A stretch of DNA of 64,000 bases, taken from NCBI RefSeq assembly GCF_031457805.1, contig NZ_JAVDXI010000003.1:62001-126000 (forward strand). The letters are read 5' to 3'. The DNA comes from Caulobacter sp031457805 (lineage in GTDB: Bacteria; Pseudomonadota; Alphaproteobacteria; Caulobacterales; Caulobacteraceae). This document shows positions 10,812 through 19,508 of this stretch, in pieces. Position 1 is the first letter of the stretch. Each line of letters begins with the position of its first letter. The notes beneath the pieces were generated by a model. It was not told where the DNA came from. It did not search any database and saw only the letters and a list, made by a program, of their open reading frames with translations. Both the position numbers and the translations under genes were made by a program.

Positions 10812-11231
10812 TCAGCCCTTCTTGGCCAGAAGGTCGCGGATCTCGGTGAGCAGCGTTTCTTCGGCAGTAGGCCCGGCCGGCGCGGCTGGCGCGGGCTCGG
10901 CGGCGTCCTGGCGGCGGATTTCGTTGACCAGCTTGACCAACAGGAACACCACCATGGCGACGATGAAGAACTGGATCACGGTGTTGATGAAGGCGCCGTA
11001 CTGGATCGCCACCTTCTCGATCGCCTCGGTCGCCGGATCCTCGGGGCGCAGCACCCATTCCAGCTTCGAGAAATCCAACCCGCCGGTCAGCAGGCCGATC
11101 GGCGGCATGATCACCTGATCGACCAGGCTCTTGACGATGCCGTTGAACGCCGCGCCGATGATCACGCCGACGGCCAGATCGATGACATTGCCCCGCGCGA
11201 TGAACTCGCGGAATTCCTTGACCATGCTCAT
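10812..11231 (-). CDS. mscL: Large-conductance mechanosensitive channel
   Basis: A 139-residue MscL. The N-terminal amphipathic helix and first membrane segment contain GNVIDLAVGVIIGAAFNGIVKSL (residues about 14-36). The second membrane segment is INTVIQFFIVAMVVFLLVKLVNEI (about 79-102), and a charged cytoplasmic helix ends the protein (AEETLLTEIRDLLAKKG). It forms a homopentameric inner-membrane pore that releases solutes on hypo-osmotic shock. It is convergent with the M16 protease gene and shares its terminator. Confidence 0.96.
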   Translation of the reverse strand: MSMVKEFREFIARGNVIDLAVGVIIGAAFNGIVKSLVDQVIMPPIGLLTGGLDFSKLEWVLRPEDPATEAIEKVAIQYGAFINTVIQFFIVAMVVFLLVKLVNEIRRQDAAEPAPAAPAGPTAEETLLTEIRDLLAKKG

Positions 11232-11314
11232 GAAAGAGCCCCCTCCACACTTATCAGCGTGGGGGAAGCTGCGGGTGTTCGTGACCTTGGGTCAAGCCCG
11301 GTTCACAATTGTTG

Positions 11315-11605
11315 CTATTCGTCGCCGTCCGCGTTTAGCCGGGCGCGCAGCTCCTTGCCGCTCTTGAAGAACGGCACATGCTTTGCGCGAACGTCCACGG
11401 CTTCGCCGGTGCGCGGATTGCGGCCCGTGCGGGCGGGGCGCGAACGAACTGAAAGCGCCCCAAAGCCCCGTAGCTCGACCCGACCACCATCTTCCAAGGC
11501 GCCGATCATTCGTTCGAGGATCACGCCGACGACGCGCTCGACGTCCTTCTGCGTCAGGTGCGGATTTTCATTCGCGAGCCTGGCGATGAGTTCAGACTTG
11601 ATCAT
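11315..11605 (-). CDS. ihfB: Integration host factor beta subunit
   Basis: A 96-residue DNABII protein. It begins MIKSELIARLANENPHLTQKDVE and has the beta-ribbon arm GFGALSVRSRPARTGRNPRTGE with the intercalating proline. The C-terminal FFKSGKELRARLN is typical of IhfB rather than HU. With IhfA it bends DNA at sigma-54 promoters, origins and phage att sites. This is relevant here because rpoN and an integrated phage are in the same window. It lies downstream of rpsA, separated by a terminator. Confidence 0.95.
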   Translation of the reverse strand: MIKSELIARLANENPHLTQKDVERVVGVILERMIGALEDGGRVELRGFGALSVRSRPARTGRNPRTGEAVDVRAKHVPFFKSGKELRARLNADGDE

Positions 11606-11763
11606 CGAAATCCCCGGAACGCCCCTAGGAGGAGAAGGGCGCGAGCGGACCTTTGCCCAACGACGGCTGAGTCTTCAAGGGGTTGCATGAAATTCTCGAA
11701 CGCGGTTCGGTTAATATGACGGTGCGATGACGACCATCGCTCAGACTTTCACGCAAAAGAAAA

Positions 11764-11789
11764 CGGCGGCTGGATCACTCCAGCCGCCG
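11764..11789 (-). terminator. Rho-independent terminator of rpsA
   Basis: The arms 11764-11774 (CGGCGGCTGGA) and 11779-11789 form an 11-bp perfect stem with a TCAC loop. On the minus strand the stem is followed by TTTTCTTTTGC, a good U-tract. It lies 30 bp past the rpsA stop. Confidence 0.9.
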
Positions 11790-11818
11790 CCAACTTCAAC
11801 GTCTATGGAAGACGAAGC

Positions 11819-13528
11819 TTAGTCCTTGCTGGCCCGCTCGCGCAGGGCCGCGCCCAGGATGTCGCCCAGCGAAGCGCCGGAGTCCGACGAGCCGAACTGC
11901 TCGATGGCTTCCTTCTCTTCGGCCATTTCCAGCGACTTGATCGACAGCGAGACGCGGCGCGCGGCCTTGTCAACGTTGGTGATCTGGGCGTCGACGCGGT
12001 CACCCACGGCGAAGCGCTCCGGACGCTGCTCCTGACGATCGCGCGACAGGTCCGACTTGCGGATGAAGGCGGTCATCGGGGCGTCGTCTTCACCGAAGCG
12101 GACTTCGATGCCGCCCGAGGTGACTTCCGTGACGGTGACGGTCACGGTCTGGTTCTTGCGGTAGGTGTCGCCCGACATCGGGTCGCCAGCCAGTTGCTTG
12201 ATGCCCAGCGAGATGCGCTCCTTCTCGACGTCGACGTCGAGAACCTTCGCCTTGACCATGTCGCCCTTCTTGTAGCGCGCCATGGCTTCTTCGCCCGGGA
12301 CGCTCCAGTCGATGTCCGACAGGTGCACCATGCCGTCGATGTCGTTGTCGAGGCCGACGAACAGACCGAACTCGGTCGCGTTCTTGACTTCGCCTTCGAC
12401 GGTCGAGCCGACCGGGTGGGCTTCCAGGAAGGCTTCCCACGGGTTGGCCAGGGCTTGCTTCAGGCCCAGCGAGACGCGGCGCTTGGACGGATCGACGTCC
12501 AGGACCACGACGTCGACTTCCTGCGAGGTCGAGACGATCTTGCCGGGGTGGACGTTCTTCTTGGTCCACGACATTTCCGACACGTGCACCAGGCCTTCAA
12601 CGCCGGCTTCCAGCTCCACGAAGGCGCCGTAGTCGGTGATGTTGGTGATGCGGCCGGTGAACTTGGCGCCGACCGGGTACTTGGCTTCAACGCCGTCCCA
12701 CGGATCCGACTGCAGCTGCTTCATGCCGAGCGAGATGCGCTGGGTGTCCGGGTTGATCTTGACGATCTGGACCTTCACGGTGTCGCCCACGGCGAGCACT
12801 TGGCTCGGGTGGTTGACGCGCTTCCAGCTCATGTCGGTGACGTGCAGCAGGCCGTCGATGCCGCCGAGGTCAACGAACGCACCGTAGTCGGTGATGTTCT
12901 TGACGACGCCTTCGCGGATTTCACCCTCTTGCAGCTGCGACACCAGCTCGGTGCGCTGCTCGGCGCGGGCTTCTTCCAGGATGGCGCGACGCGAGACGAC
13001 GATGTTGCCGCGCGGACGGTCCATCTTCAGGATGGCGAAGGGCTGTTCCTTGCCCATCAGCGGACCGACGTCGCGGACCGGACGGATGTCCACTTGGCTG
13101 CCCGGCAGGAAGGCCGAGGCGCCGCCCAGGTCGACGGTGAAGCCGCCCTTCACGCGGCCGACGATCGCGCCCATGACGGGCTCGTTGCGGGCGTAGACGC
13201 CTTCCAGACGGGTCCAGGCTTCTTCGCGCTTGGCCTTCTCGCGGCTGATGACCGCTTCGCCCATGGCGTTTTCGAGGCGTTCCAGGAAGACTTCGACGGT
13301 GTCGCCGGCCTTCACGGTGGCCTTGCCGTTTTCGTCGACGCCGAATTCCTTCAGCTGGACGCGGCCTTCGGTCTTCAGACCGACGTCGATGATGGCGAAG
13401 TCCTTTTCGATCCCGACGACCTTGCCCTTGACGACGGTGCCTTCGGCGAAGTCACGGCCGCCCATGGAGTCGTTGAGGAGCGCTTCGAAATCGTCGCGCG
13501 TCGGGTTGAAGCTCATATCGTCAGCCAT
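11819..13528 (-). CDS. rpsA: 30S ribosomal protein S1
   Basis: A 569-residue protein built of six S1 OB-fold repeats. Examples are EGEIREGVVKNITDYGAFVDLGGIDGLLHVTD and the next repeat KFTGRITNITDYGAFVELEAGVEGLVHVSE, both with the YGAFV/L core. This is the full-length alphaproteobacterial S1. It binds mRNA upstream of the ribosome site and promotes initiation. It follows cmk in the same direction, the near-universal cmk-rpsA order, but a 146-bp gap separates them and probably carries its own promoter. Confidence 0.97.
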   Translation of the reverse strand: MADDMSFNPTRDDFEALLNDSMGGRDFAEGTVVKGKVVGIEKDFAIIDVGLKTEGRVQLKEFGVDENGKATVKAGDTVEVFLERLENAMGEAVISREKAKREEAWTRLEGVYARNEPVMGAIVGRVKGGFTVDLGGASAFLPGSQVDIRPVRDVGPLMGKEQPFAILKMDRPRGNIVVSRRAILEEARAEQRTELVSQLQEGEIREGVVKNITDYGAFVDLGGIDGLLHVTDMSWKRVNHPSQVLAVGDTVKVQIVKINPDTQRISLGMKQLQSDPWDGVEAKYPVGAKFTGRITNITDYGAFVELEAGVEGLVHVSEMSWTKKNVHPGKIVSTSQEVDVVVLDVDPSKRRVSLGLKQALANPWEAFLEAHPVGSTVEGEVKNATEFGLFVGLDNDIDGMVHLSDIDWSVPGEEAMARYKKGDMVKAKVLDVDVEKERISLGIKQLAGDPMSGDTYRKNQTVTVTVTEVTSGGIEVRFGEDDAPMTAFIRKSDLSRDRQEQRPERFAVGDRVDAQITNVDKAARRVSLSIKSLEMAEEKEAIEQFGSSDSGASLGDILGAALRERASKD

Positions 13529-13674
13529 GCTGATCTTTGGTCTCTAGGTTGGGGGAAGCCCTGGGATGAGCCCCGTCGGAAAAACGGTTCTCGGGATTCC
13601 GGATGAAGTGGGTTTGAAAGCGGGCCCGCGATGTTCTTGATCGCGGCGAGGCCGGCGGTGGATTTGCCCTCCGG

Positions 13675-14316
13675 CTAGAGCCGGTGACGGGCGCGCGCGT
13701 CCTCGACGATACGGCGGGCCGCATCGAAGGCCTGCTCTATAGTCATTTCCGACGTGTCGAGCAAGACGGCGTCGGGCGCCTGCGTCATCGGCGCGTCCTT
13801 GCGCCCGCCGTCACGGGCGTCGCGCTTGTGGATGTCGGCCAGGATGTCCTCGAACGCGACGTCTTCGCCTTGCCCCACCAGCTGCTTCCAACGGCGCTCG
13901 GCGCGCACCTCAGGGCGGGCGGTGACATAGAGCTTGGCCGGAGCGTGGGGCGCGATCACCGTGCCGATGTCACGGCCGTCGATGACCGAGCCCGGCTCGC
14001 GCGCCGCAAACGCCTGCTGCAGGTCCAGCAGGGCCGCGCGGACGCCCGGATGCACCGCGCAACGGCTGGCGGCCTCGCCGGCGGCGCGGGTGCGCACCTC
14101 GGCCCGGTCCAGAGCCGACAGGTCGAGCGCGCGGGCCACGGCCTCGGCGGCGATCGGATCGTCCAGGTCACCCGCGCCATCCAGGATCGCGACGCCGACC
14201 GCGCGATAGAGCAGGCCGGTGTCCAGCAGCGGATAGTCGTAGAGCGCCGCCAGACGCCCTGCGATCGTGCCCTTGCCCGAGGCGGCCGGACCGTCGACGG
14301 CGATGATGAAAGCCAT
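13675..14316 (-). CDS. cmk: Cytidylate kinase
   Basis: A 213-residue (d)CMP kinase with P-loop GPAASGKGT near residues 9-17, the substrate segment LLDTGLLYRAVG, and RDIGTVIAPHA, a standard Cmk signature. It phosphorylates CMP and dCMP using ATP. I took the ATG at 14316 because GGAG lies 7 bp upstream and the protein then starts MAFIIAVDGP; a longer frame would translate REP DNA. It lies between aroA and rpsA on the same strand. Confidence 0.95.
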   Translation of the reverse strand: MAFIIAVDGPAASGKGTIAGRLAALYDYPLLDTGLLYRAVGVAILDGAGDLDDPIAAEAVARALDLSALDRAEVRTRAAGEAASRCAVHPGVRAALLDLQQAFAAREPGSVIDGRDIGTVIAPHAPAKLYVTARPEVRAERRWKQLVGQGEDVAFEDILADIHKRDARDGGRKDAPMTQAPDAVLLDTSEMTIEQAFDAARRIVEDARARHRL

Positions 14317-14335
14317 GGTGAGCTCCGTGCGTCGT

Positions 14336-14420
14336 CCTCGCCCTTCGACGAGCTCAGGGTGAGGACGATAGGACAGGCCTTCCAGTAGAAACCGCACCCT
14401 GAGCCTGTCGAAGGGCGAGG
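14336..14420. repeat. REP-like inverted repeat pair, copy 2
   Basis: Arms 14336-14365 (core CCCTTCGACGAGCTCAGGGT) and 14395-14420 (core CCCTGAGCCTGTCGAAGGG) form an inverted pair between aroA and cmk. It is the same family as at 575-659 and 27695-27775. Confidence 0.85.
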
Positions 14421-14430
14421 TTTCGGCTCC

Positions 14431-15762
14431 CTAGGCTTCCGCCAGCGTCGCGCCGAGGCCACGCATCAGGTCGGCGAAGCCCGGGAAGCTGGTGGCGATC
14501 ATGCCCGGCTCGTCCACCGCCACCTCGTTCTGGGCGGCCATGCCCAGGATCAGGTGGCTCATGGCGATGCGGTGATCACCGTGCGTAATGACGGTCGCTC
14601 CGCCCTTCGGCGGCTGGCCGGTCCCGGTGACGATGAAGCCTTCCGGCTCCTCGACGACCTGGACGCCACACGCCTTCAGGCCATTGGCGGTCAGGCTGAT
14701 GCGGTCGCTTTCCTTGACGCGCATCTCGCCGACGCCGCGCATCACCGTCTCGCCCTCGGCGAAGGCGGCGGCGATGGCCAGGATCGGATACTCGTCGATC
14801 ATCGACGGCGCGCGCTCGGGCGGGACGACCACGCCCTTGAGCTTGGAATAGCGGGCGGTGATGTCGCCGACGTCTTCGCCGCTGGCGACTCGGACGTTCG
14901 AGATGACGAGATCCGCGCCCATCTCCTGCAGCGTCGTGAACAGGCCCGTGCGCAATTCGTTGAGCATCACGCCCTCGACCGTCACTTCCGAGCCGGGAAC
15001 GATCAGGGCCGCCACCAGCGGGAACGCGGCCGACGAGGGGTCCCCCGGCACGGCCACGTGGGTCCCGGTCAGTTTCTGCCCCTCAGGCAGGCGCACATGG
15101 CGGAAGGTCTTGTCGCCGGCCTTGCGGTCCTCAACGATCACCTCGGCCCCGAAGGCGCGCAGCATGCGTTCGGTGTGGTCGCGGGTGGCTTCAGGCTCGA
15201 TCACCTCCACGCCGCCCTCGGCGTGCAGGCCCGCCAGCAGCACGGCCGACTTCACCTGGGCCGAGGCCATGGGCAGGGTGTAGTTGAGGCCCCGCAGGTT
15301 GCCGCCCTTCAGGGTCAGAGGCAGGCGCCCCCTGTCGCGACCCAGCCACGTGGCGCCCATGCGGGCCAGAGGATCCAGCACCCGGCCCATCGGTCGACCC
15401 CGCAGCGACTGATCGCCGGTGAAGGTGGCGCACATCGGAAAGCCCGCCGCCGCGCCCATGATCAGGCGCACGCCAGTGCCGGCGTTGCCGCAATCGATGA
15501 CGTCGGACGGCTCTTCGAAGCCGCCCTTGCCTTCGATGCGCCAGCGCCCGACGCCCTCGCGCTCAATGCGCGCGCCGAAGGCTTGCATAGCCCGCGCCGT
15601 GGCGAGAACGTCGTCGCCCTCCAGCAGACCCTCGACCGTCGTCGTCCCGGTCGCGAGCGCGCCCAGGATCATCGAACGGTGCGAAATGGACTTGTCTCCC
15701 GGAGCGCGCACGATCCCTCGCAGAGCGCCTCCGGGGGCGCTCTTCAATCCAGCCAGCGACAT
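14431..15762 (-). CDS. aroA: 3-phosphoshikimate 1-carboxyvinyltransferase (EPSP synthase)
   Basis: A 443-residue EPSP synthase. The N-terminus has GDKSISHRSMILGALA with the shikimate-phosphate-binding lysine. It also has the family motifs DCGNAGTGVRLIMG and LNELRTG, and a C-terminal HGDHRIAMSHLI. It transfers enolpyruvate from PEP to shikimate-3-phosphate in aromatic amino-acid synthesis. First gene of the leftward aroA-cmk(-rpsA) series, divergent from the FYDLN gene. Confidence 0.97.
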   Translation of the reverse strand: MSLAGLKSAPGGALRGIVRAPGDKSISHRSMILGALATGTTTVEGLLEGDDVLATARAMQAFGARIEREGVGRWRIEGKGGFEEPSDVIDCGNAGTGVRLIMGAAAGFPMCATFTGDQSLRGRPMGRVLDPLARMGATWLGRDRGRLPLTLKGGNLRGLNYTLPMASAQVKSAVLLAGLHAEGGVEVIEPEATRDHTERMLRAFGAEVIVEDRKAGDKTFRHVRLPEGQKLTGTHVAVPGDPSSAAFPLVAALIVPGSEVTVEGVMLNELRTGLFTTLQEMGADLVISNVRVASGEDVGDITARYSKLKGVVVPPERAPSMIDEYPILAIAAAFAEGETVMRGVGEMRVKESDRISLTANGLKACGVQVVEEPEGFIVTGTGQPPKGGATVITHGDHRIAMSHLILGMAAQNEVAVDEPGMIATSFPGFADLMRGLGATLAEA

Positions 15763-15880
15763 GCCGAAACCGGCTCCTTAGTACTTGGTGGTTTTCGCGA
15801 AGGGGTTTGCTTTTGACAGCGGGCTCGCGCCATGGCAAGTGACCGGCCGCTTTTCCCATCCGGATCAAAGGGTCGCCAAC

Positions 15881-16351
15881 TTGGCCAATCCCGACCTGGG
15901 CGCAAAACAAATCTGCCCCAACTGCCAGTCGAAGTTCTACGACCTCAACCGTCGTCCCGCTGTCTGCCCCAAATGCGGCGAACAGTTTGACCCCGAAGAG
16001 GCCCTGAAGTCGCGCCGCGTCCGCGCCCGCGCCGTCACGCCGGACTATGACGCCGACGACGAGAAGGAAGCGGTCGCGCCGAAGGAGGTCGACGGCTACG
16101 AGGACGAAGTCGACGACACCCCCGAAATCGATGAGGCCGCTGAGGCCGACGTCGTCGAAACCGACGATGAAGACGTCGATCCGGGCGCGCCGACCCCGGC
16201 CGGCGGCGACGACCTTGGCGTCGATTTCGCCGAAGACGAAGACCTCGCCGACGAAGACGGCGACGATGTTCCCTTCCTCGAAGACGAGGATGACGAGGAC
16301 ATTCTCGACGAGGAGATCGAAGGTCTCCCGGGCGAGGGCGTCGACGACTGA
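15881..16351 (+). CDS. TIGR02300-family FYDLN acid domain protein
   Basis: A 156-residue protein. Two zinc-ribbon CxxC pairs flank the family name motif: CPNCQSKFYDLNRRPAVCPKC near residues 11-31. After about residue 45 the protein is almost wholly acidic (runs of D and E) and presumably disordered. The TTG start at 15881 is preferred over an upstream ATG because it yields LANPDLGAKQICPNC, the usual start of the family, with AAGGG upstream. Function is unknown; it is conserved across alphaproteobacteria next to aroA. Confidence 0.85.
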   Translation: MANPDLGAKQICPNCQSKFYDLNRRPAVCPKCGEQFDPEEALKSRRVRARAVTPDYDADDEKEAVAPKEVDGYEDEVDDTPEIDEAAEADVVETDDEDVDPGAPTPAGGDDLGVDFAEDEDLADEDGDDVPFLEDEDDEDILDEEIEGLPGEGVDD

Positions 16352-16357
16352 TCCTGA

Positions 16358-16392
16358 GACAGCCGGTTTCGAGACCGTCGAAACCGGCTGTC
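16358..16392 (+). terminator. Strong hairpin after the FYDLN gene
   Basis: A 15-bp perfect stem (GACAGCCGGTTTCGA, 16358-16372 with 16378-16392) and a 5-nt loop start 7 bp after the stop. No T-tract follows, so it may be a Rho-dependent end or an mRNA-stabilising hairpin. A second 8-bp hairpin lies at 16421-16441. Confidence 0.6.
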
Positions 16393-16564
16393 CACAGGCG
16401 TTTCGGGAGCCCCGAGATTTTTCTCGAAAAAAGTTCGAGAAGAGGCTTGATCCCAGAAAATTCCCGGACTAGTTTCCGCGCCTCTTCGGGGAGCGACACC
16501 AGTCGAAACGCCGAAGAGACCAAGGATTTCCGAGAGTTACCTCCAGGTTCTCTCAGAAAAATTT

Positions 16565-16640
16565 GGGGCTATAGCTCAGCTGGTAGAGCGCTTGAATGGC
16601 ATTCAAGAGGTCAGCGGTTCGACTCCGCTTAGCTCCACCA
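16565..16640 (+). tRNA. tRNA-Ala(GGC)
   Basis: A 76-nt cloverleaf with encoded CCA. Acceptor GGGGCTA pairs with TAGCTCC (one G-U), anticodon stem CTTGA/TCAAG, loop ATGGCAT with anticodon GGC at 16598-16600, and T-arm AGCGG-TTCGACT-CCGCT. Reads GCC/GCU alanine codons. A clear terminator follows. Confidence 0.97.
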
Positions 16641-16641
16641 T

Positions 16642-16671
16642 CAAGGCCCGGACGGAAACGTCCGGGCCTTG
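16642..16671 (+). terminator. Rho-independent terminator after tRNA-Ala
   Basis: A 13-bp perfect stem CAAGGCCCGGACG (16642-16654) with 16659-16671, GAAA loop, directly after the tRNA and followed by a short T-rich stretch. Confidence 0.85.
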
Positions 16672-16809
16672 TCCATTTTGGGCTTCTGTTTCCCTCCTCC
16701 TCTTGAACCGGCCGCGCCCGCGCGCCATGTCTGGCGTCGTATCGTGGCGACCGGCGCCGATCCTCGGGCTTGTCTCTGCGAACGAAGTCGCTTCAGCGAG
16801 GACTTCGCG

Positions 16810-17238
16810 ATGACCCGGACGATTTTGTTCGACAGCCCCTTCCTGCTGGGCTTCGAACATACCCGAGACCTGATCGAGCGCGCCGCAAAGGCCGCTTCGG
16901 AAAGCTACCCGCCCTACAATGTCGAGCAGGCCGAGCATGGCGGCGTTCGCATCACGCTGGCCGTCGCGGGCTTTTCGCCCGAGCAGCTGCACGTGACCGT
17001 CGAGGGCGGCCAACTGGTCGTCGCCGGCAAGCGCGAGACCGCAGATGGCCGCGCCGAGGCTGAGCGAGCCTTCCTGCATCGCGGGATCGCGGCGCGCGGC
17101 TTTGTGCGCACCTTCGTGCTCGCCGAGGGCATGGAGGTTACAGCCGCCACGCTGGAGCACGGCCTGCTGCACATCGACCTGGCCCGCCCGTCGCCCGAGC
17201 GTCTGGTGAAGAAGATCCCGATCCGCAGCGCGGGCTGA
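16810..17238 (+). CDS. Small heat-shock protein, Hsp20/alpha-crystallin family
   Basis: A 142-residue IbpA-type chaperone: N-terminal FDSPFLLGFEHTRDLIERAAKA, then an alpha-crystallin domain from about residue 37 (YPPYNVEQAEHGGVRITLAVAGF) ending in HGLLHIDLARP. The C-terminal IPI tail (KKIPIRSAG) is the oligomer-docking IxI motif. It holds unfolding proteins as an ATP-independent holdase. The ATG at 16810 matches the family N-terminus. A DUF1150 gene follows after 83 bp, a conserved alphaproteobacterial pair. Confidence 0.93.
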   Translation: MTRTILFDSPFLLGFEHTRDLIERAAKAASESYPPYNVEQAEHGGVRITLAVAGFSPEQLHVTVEGGQLVVAGKRETADGRAEAERAFLHRGIAARGFVRTFVLAEGMEVTAATLEHGLLHIDLARPSPERLVKKIPIRSAG

Positions 17239-17321
17239 ACGCCGCGCGGAACCCGCCTTGAGCCCTCGCGGTCTGAACCGCGCGCAGCACGGCGCGTTCC
17301 CTAAACCAAGGAGGTGGTCCT

Positions 17322-17591
17322 ATGACGCCCAACACGCAACAGAGACGACCGTTCACGCACGAAGCCTTCGCGGCTCTTGGCGCGCCAGACCTCGTCTATG
17401 TCAGGCCGATCAAGGCCGCCGAGATCCTGGCCGACGCCCCGGAGGGCGTCGACGGCTTCGATCTTTCACCGGACCAGACCCTGTATGCCGTATGCCGGGC
17501 CGACGGCGCGCGCTTGGCGGTGATGATCGACCGCGACACAGCGATCGCCGCCGCCCTCGCGCACGAGCTGGCGCCGGTGTCAGTGCACTAA
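17322..17591 (+). CDS. DUF1150 family protein
   Basis: An 89-residue protein matching DUF1150: F..LG.PDLVYVRPI near residues 17-32, then VDGFDLSPDQTLYAVCRADGARLAVM. A near-perfect ribosome site (AAGGAGGTGG) precedes the ATG. Function unknown. Placement directly behind hsp20 in many alphaproteobacteria suggests a stress-linked role. It is convergent with ptsN, with 13 bp between stops. Confidence 0.85.
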   Translation: MTPNTQQRRPFTHEAFAALGAPDLVYVRPIKAAEILADAPEGVDGFDLSPDQTLYAVCRADGARLAVMIDRDTAIAAALAHELAPVSVH

Positions 17592-17604
17592 GACTGGAAG
17601 GTCG

Positions 17605-18069
17605 TCAGGCGGCCGTGCTGGCCGGTTCGTCCGTCAGCAAGACATGGATCGCGTCCGCCGAGCGGGCCTGACGAACGGCGGCCCGGGTCTCGGGTTGACG
17701 CATCATCCGCGCCACCCGGGCCAGAGCCCGCAAATGCTGAGCGTTGGCGTCTCTGGGCGCGAACAGCGCGACAAGCAGGTCCACGGGCTTGTCATCAAGC
17801 GCGTCGAACGCCACGGGCGTGTCCAGGCGCACAACGACCGCGCGGACGCGGTCCAGGCCGTCCAAACGGGCGTGCGGGATCGCGACGCCCTCGCCAACCC
17901 CGGTGGAGCCCGCCGCTTCGCGCTCGACAAGACCCTCAAGGGCAGCCTCGGGATCCACGCCAAGAATGCGGCCGGCCAAATCCGCGACCATCGAAAGCGC
18001 CTGGCGCTTGCCGGGCGCGCTAGCGCGTAGCGCCACCGCTCCGGGCTCAAGAAGGTCGCCGATGGTCAT
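17605..18069 (-). CDS. ptsN: PTS IIA-like nitrogen regulatory protein
   Basis: A 154-residue EIIA-Ntr with the phosphorylated histidine H66 in GVAIPHARL. It is the output of the nitrogen phosphotransferase relay and affects (p)ppGpp and potassium homeostasis in relatives. The start at 18069 (MTIGDLLEPGAV) is the family N-terminus and has GGAAG upstream. It is the last gene of the leftward rpoN-hpf-ptsN series, and follows hpf by 85 bp. Confidence 0.94.
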   Translation of the reverse strand: MTIGDLLEPGAVALRASAPGKRQALSMVADLAGRILGVDPEAALEGLVEREAAGSTGVGEGVAIPHARLDGLDRVRAVVVRLDTPVAFDALDDKPVDLLVALFAPRDANAQHLRALARVARMMRQPETRAAVRQARSADAIHVLLTDEPASTAA

Positions 18070-18154
18070 GGACTTCCAACGCTCGCTAGTTTCCGACCGC
18101 CCTGGCGCCGTCGACGGAAATCCACCGACGGCGCCAGACCATGACACGGTCTGG

Positions 18155-18781
18155 TTAGCTCGCGGTTGACCCGTGTCCGTTCGACTTCGTGCGTTCGGGG
18201 TCGATCCAGCCGATATTCCCGTCTGGACGCCGATACACCACAGAGATGCCCCCGTGGGCGGCGTTCCTAAACACGATTGCTGGGTATGCGGTCAAGTCCA
18301 GTTCCATGACAGCCATGGAAACGGTCATTGTCTTCATCGCGGCTTGGGTTTCCGCAATGACCATCGCCGCGGGCGCGCCCGTCGGGTGGTCGGCTTCAAC
18401 GTCCCAATCGTCATCCGCATCATCGCCTTCCGGCGCGCGCAGAACGAACATCGCGGCGTTTTCGACCTGCTTGGCCGTCGCCGCCGCAGAGTGGCTCTTC
18501 AGCCGCCTCTTATAGCGCCTGATCCGCGTATCGATCTTGGCCAGGGCCGCGTCAAAGGCCGCATGCGCGTCACCTCCCGATCCGTGGCTGATGAGCTGCT
18601 GACCTGAAGCCAGCTTGACCGAGCAATCGACACGGAAGGCGTAGCCGTCCTTGCTGACCACGACCTCGGCGGCTCCGCCGCGATCGAAGTATTTGCCGAT
18701 GCTTTGAGCGATTTCGTCGGAGACTCGCGCTCGCAGAGCCTCACCAACGTCGACATGCTTGCCGGAGACTTGGACTTGCAT
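18155..18781 (-). CDS. hpf: Ribosome hibernation-promoting factor, long form
   Basis: A 208-residue long-form HPF. The N-terminal ribosome-binding domain spans about 1-105 (MQVQVSGKHVDVGEALRARVSDEI). A linker follows, then the C-terminal dimerisation domain from about 145 (MKTMTVSMAVMELDLTAYPAIVFRNAAHGGISVVYRRPDGNIGWIDPE). Long HPF dimerises idle 70S ribosomes into 100S particles. It lies between an exoD-like gene and ptsN; the long form is standard for alphaproteobacteria. Confidence 0.94.
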   Translation of the reverse strand: MQVQVSGKHVDVGEALRARVSDEIAQSIGKYFDRGGAAEVVVSKDGYAFRVDCSVKLASGQQLISHGSGGDAHAAFDAALAKIDTRIRRYKRRLKSHSAAATAKQVENAAMFVLRAPEGDDADDDWDVEADHPTGAPAAMVIAETQAAMKTMTVSMAVMELDLTAYPAIVFRNAAHGGISVVYRRPDGNIGWIDPERTKSNGHGSTAS

Positions 18782-18844
18782 ATCGATACAACGCGCCTGT
18801 CGCCGACGGGTGTCAAGCGGCGCTTTCGTGGCTTTTGGGCGCCC

Positions 18845-19456
18845 TTAAAAGAGTCCCGAAAACACCCCCAGAAGCTTGCGGGCCCCCAGCACGACGACAT
18901 GGGCGCTGACGAACAGAAGCGCCCCACTGCCCACGGCCATCAGATAGCCCAGCAGGGCTAGGATTCCGTCGCGCTGGAGCAGGGCCAGGGCCAGCACCGC
19001 CACTGTTGCGCCGGGCGCCAGATTGCCCAGAGGGATGGGCAGCACCAGCACCAGAGCCAGCAGGGTGCAGATCACCCCGATCGCTCTTTCGCCCAGAGGT
19101 GCGAACAAAGGCCGCAGCCTGGGGCGGGTGATCAGCTCCATGTTGCGAACGATCGGTCCCAACCTTCGGAACAGGCCGCGCAGATCGTCGCGCTTCAGCG
19201 GCTTGTCAGCCAGGCCGCGCGGCAGCCAGGGCGTATCGGCGCCCATGGCGATCTGCGGCGCCAGGAGCAGGATCGGCAAGGACAGGACGGTCGACGACCC
19301 CGGCGGTAGGGGCAGGGTGTTCAGCAGACCAAACACCAGCAGCATCGCGCCAAAGGCGCGGCTGTCGAACGCGGCCAGCATTTGCCCGACGGTCAGGGTG
19401 GGGCTGGCGTCTTCGCCAAAGCCCTCGATAACGTCGGCCAGACTCTTTTCGCTCAT
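18845..19456 (-). CDS. ExoD-family membrane protein
   Basis: A 203-residue ExoD-like protein. The N-terminal family signature is TVGQMLAAFDSRAFGAMLLVFGLLNTLPLPPGSS (residues about 21-54), followed by three or four hydrophobic segments (IGVICTLLALVLVLPIPLGN, GATVAVLALALLQRDG, and the C-terminal GYLMAVGSGALLFVSAHVVVL). ExoD was named for an exopolysaccharide phenotype in rhizobia; its biochemical role is unknown. The ATG at 19456 has GAGAGGA upstream. It interrupts the usual direct rpoN-hpf adjacency. Confidence 0.82.
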   Translation of the reverse strand: MSEKSLADVIEGFGEDASPTLTVGQMLAAFDSRAFGAMLLVFGLLNTLPLPPGSSTVLSLPILLLAPQIAMGADTPWLPRGLADKPLKRDDLRGLFRRLGPIVRNMELITRPRLRPLFAPLGERAIGVICTLLALVLVLPIPLGNLAPGATVAVLALALLQRDGILALLGYLMAVGSGALLFVSAHVVVLGARKLLGVFSGLF

Positions 19457-19508
19457 CAAATCCTCTCGGCCCGCTCGGGAACGCGCGGGCGACGAAAAGG
19501 AGGCGGCT

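Noticed and set aside
12194..13606. A 470-residue plus-strand frame opposite rpsA
   Set aside because: It is the mirror of repeated S1 domains, which explains its internal repetition; not a real repeat protein.
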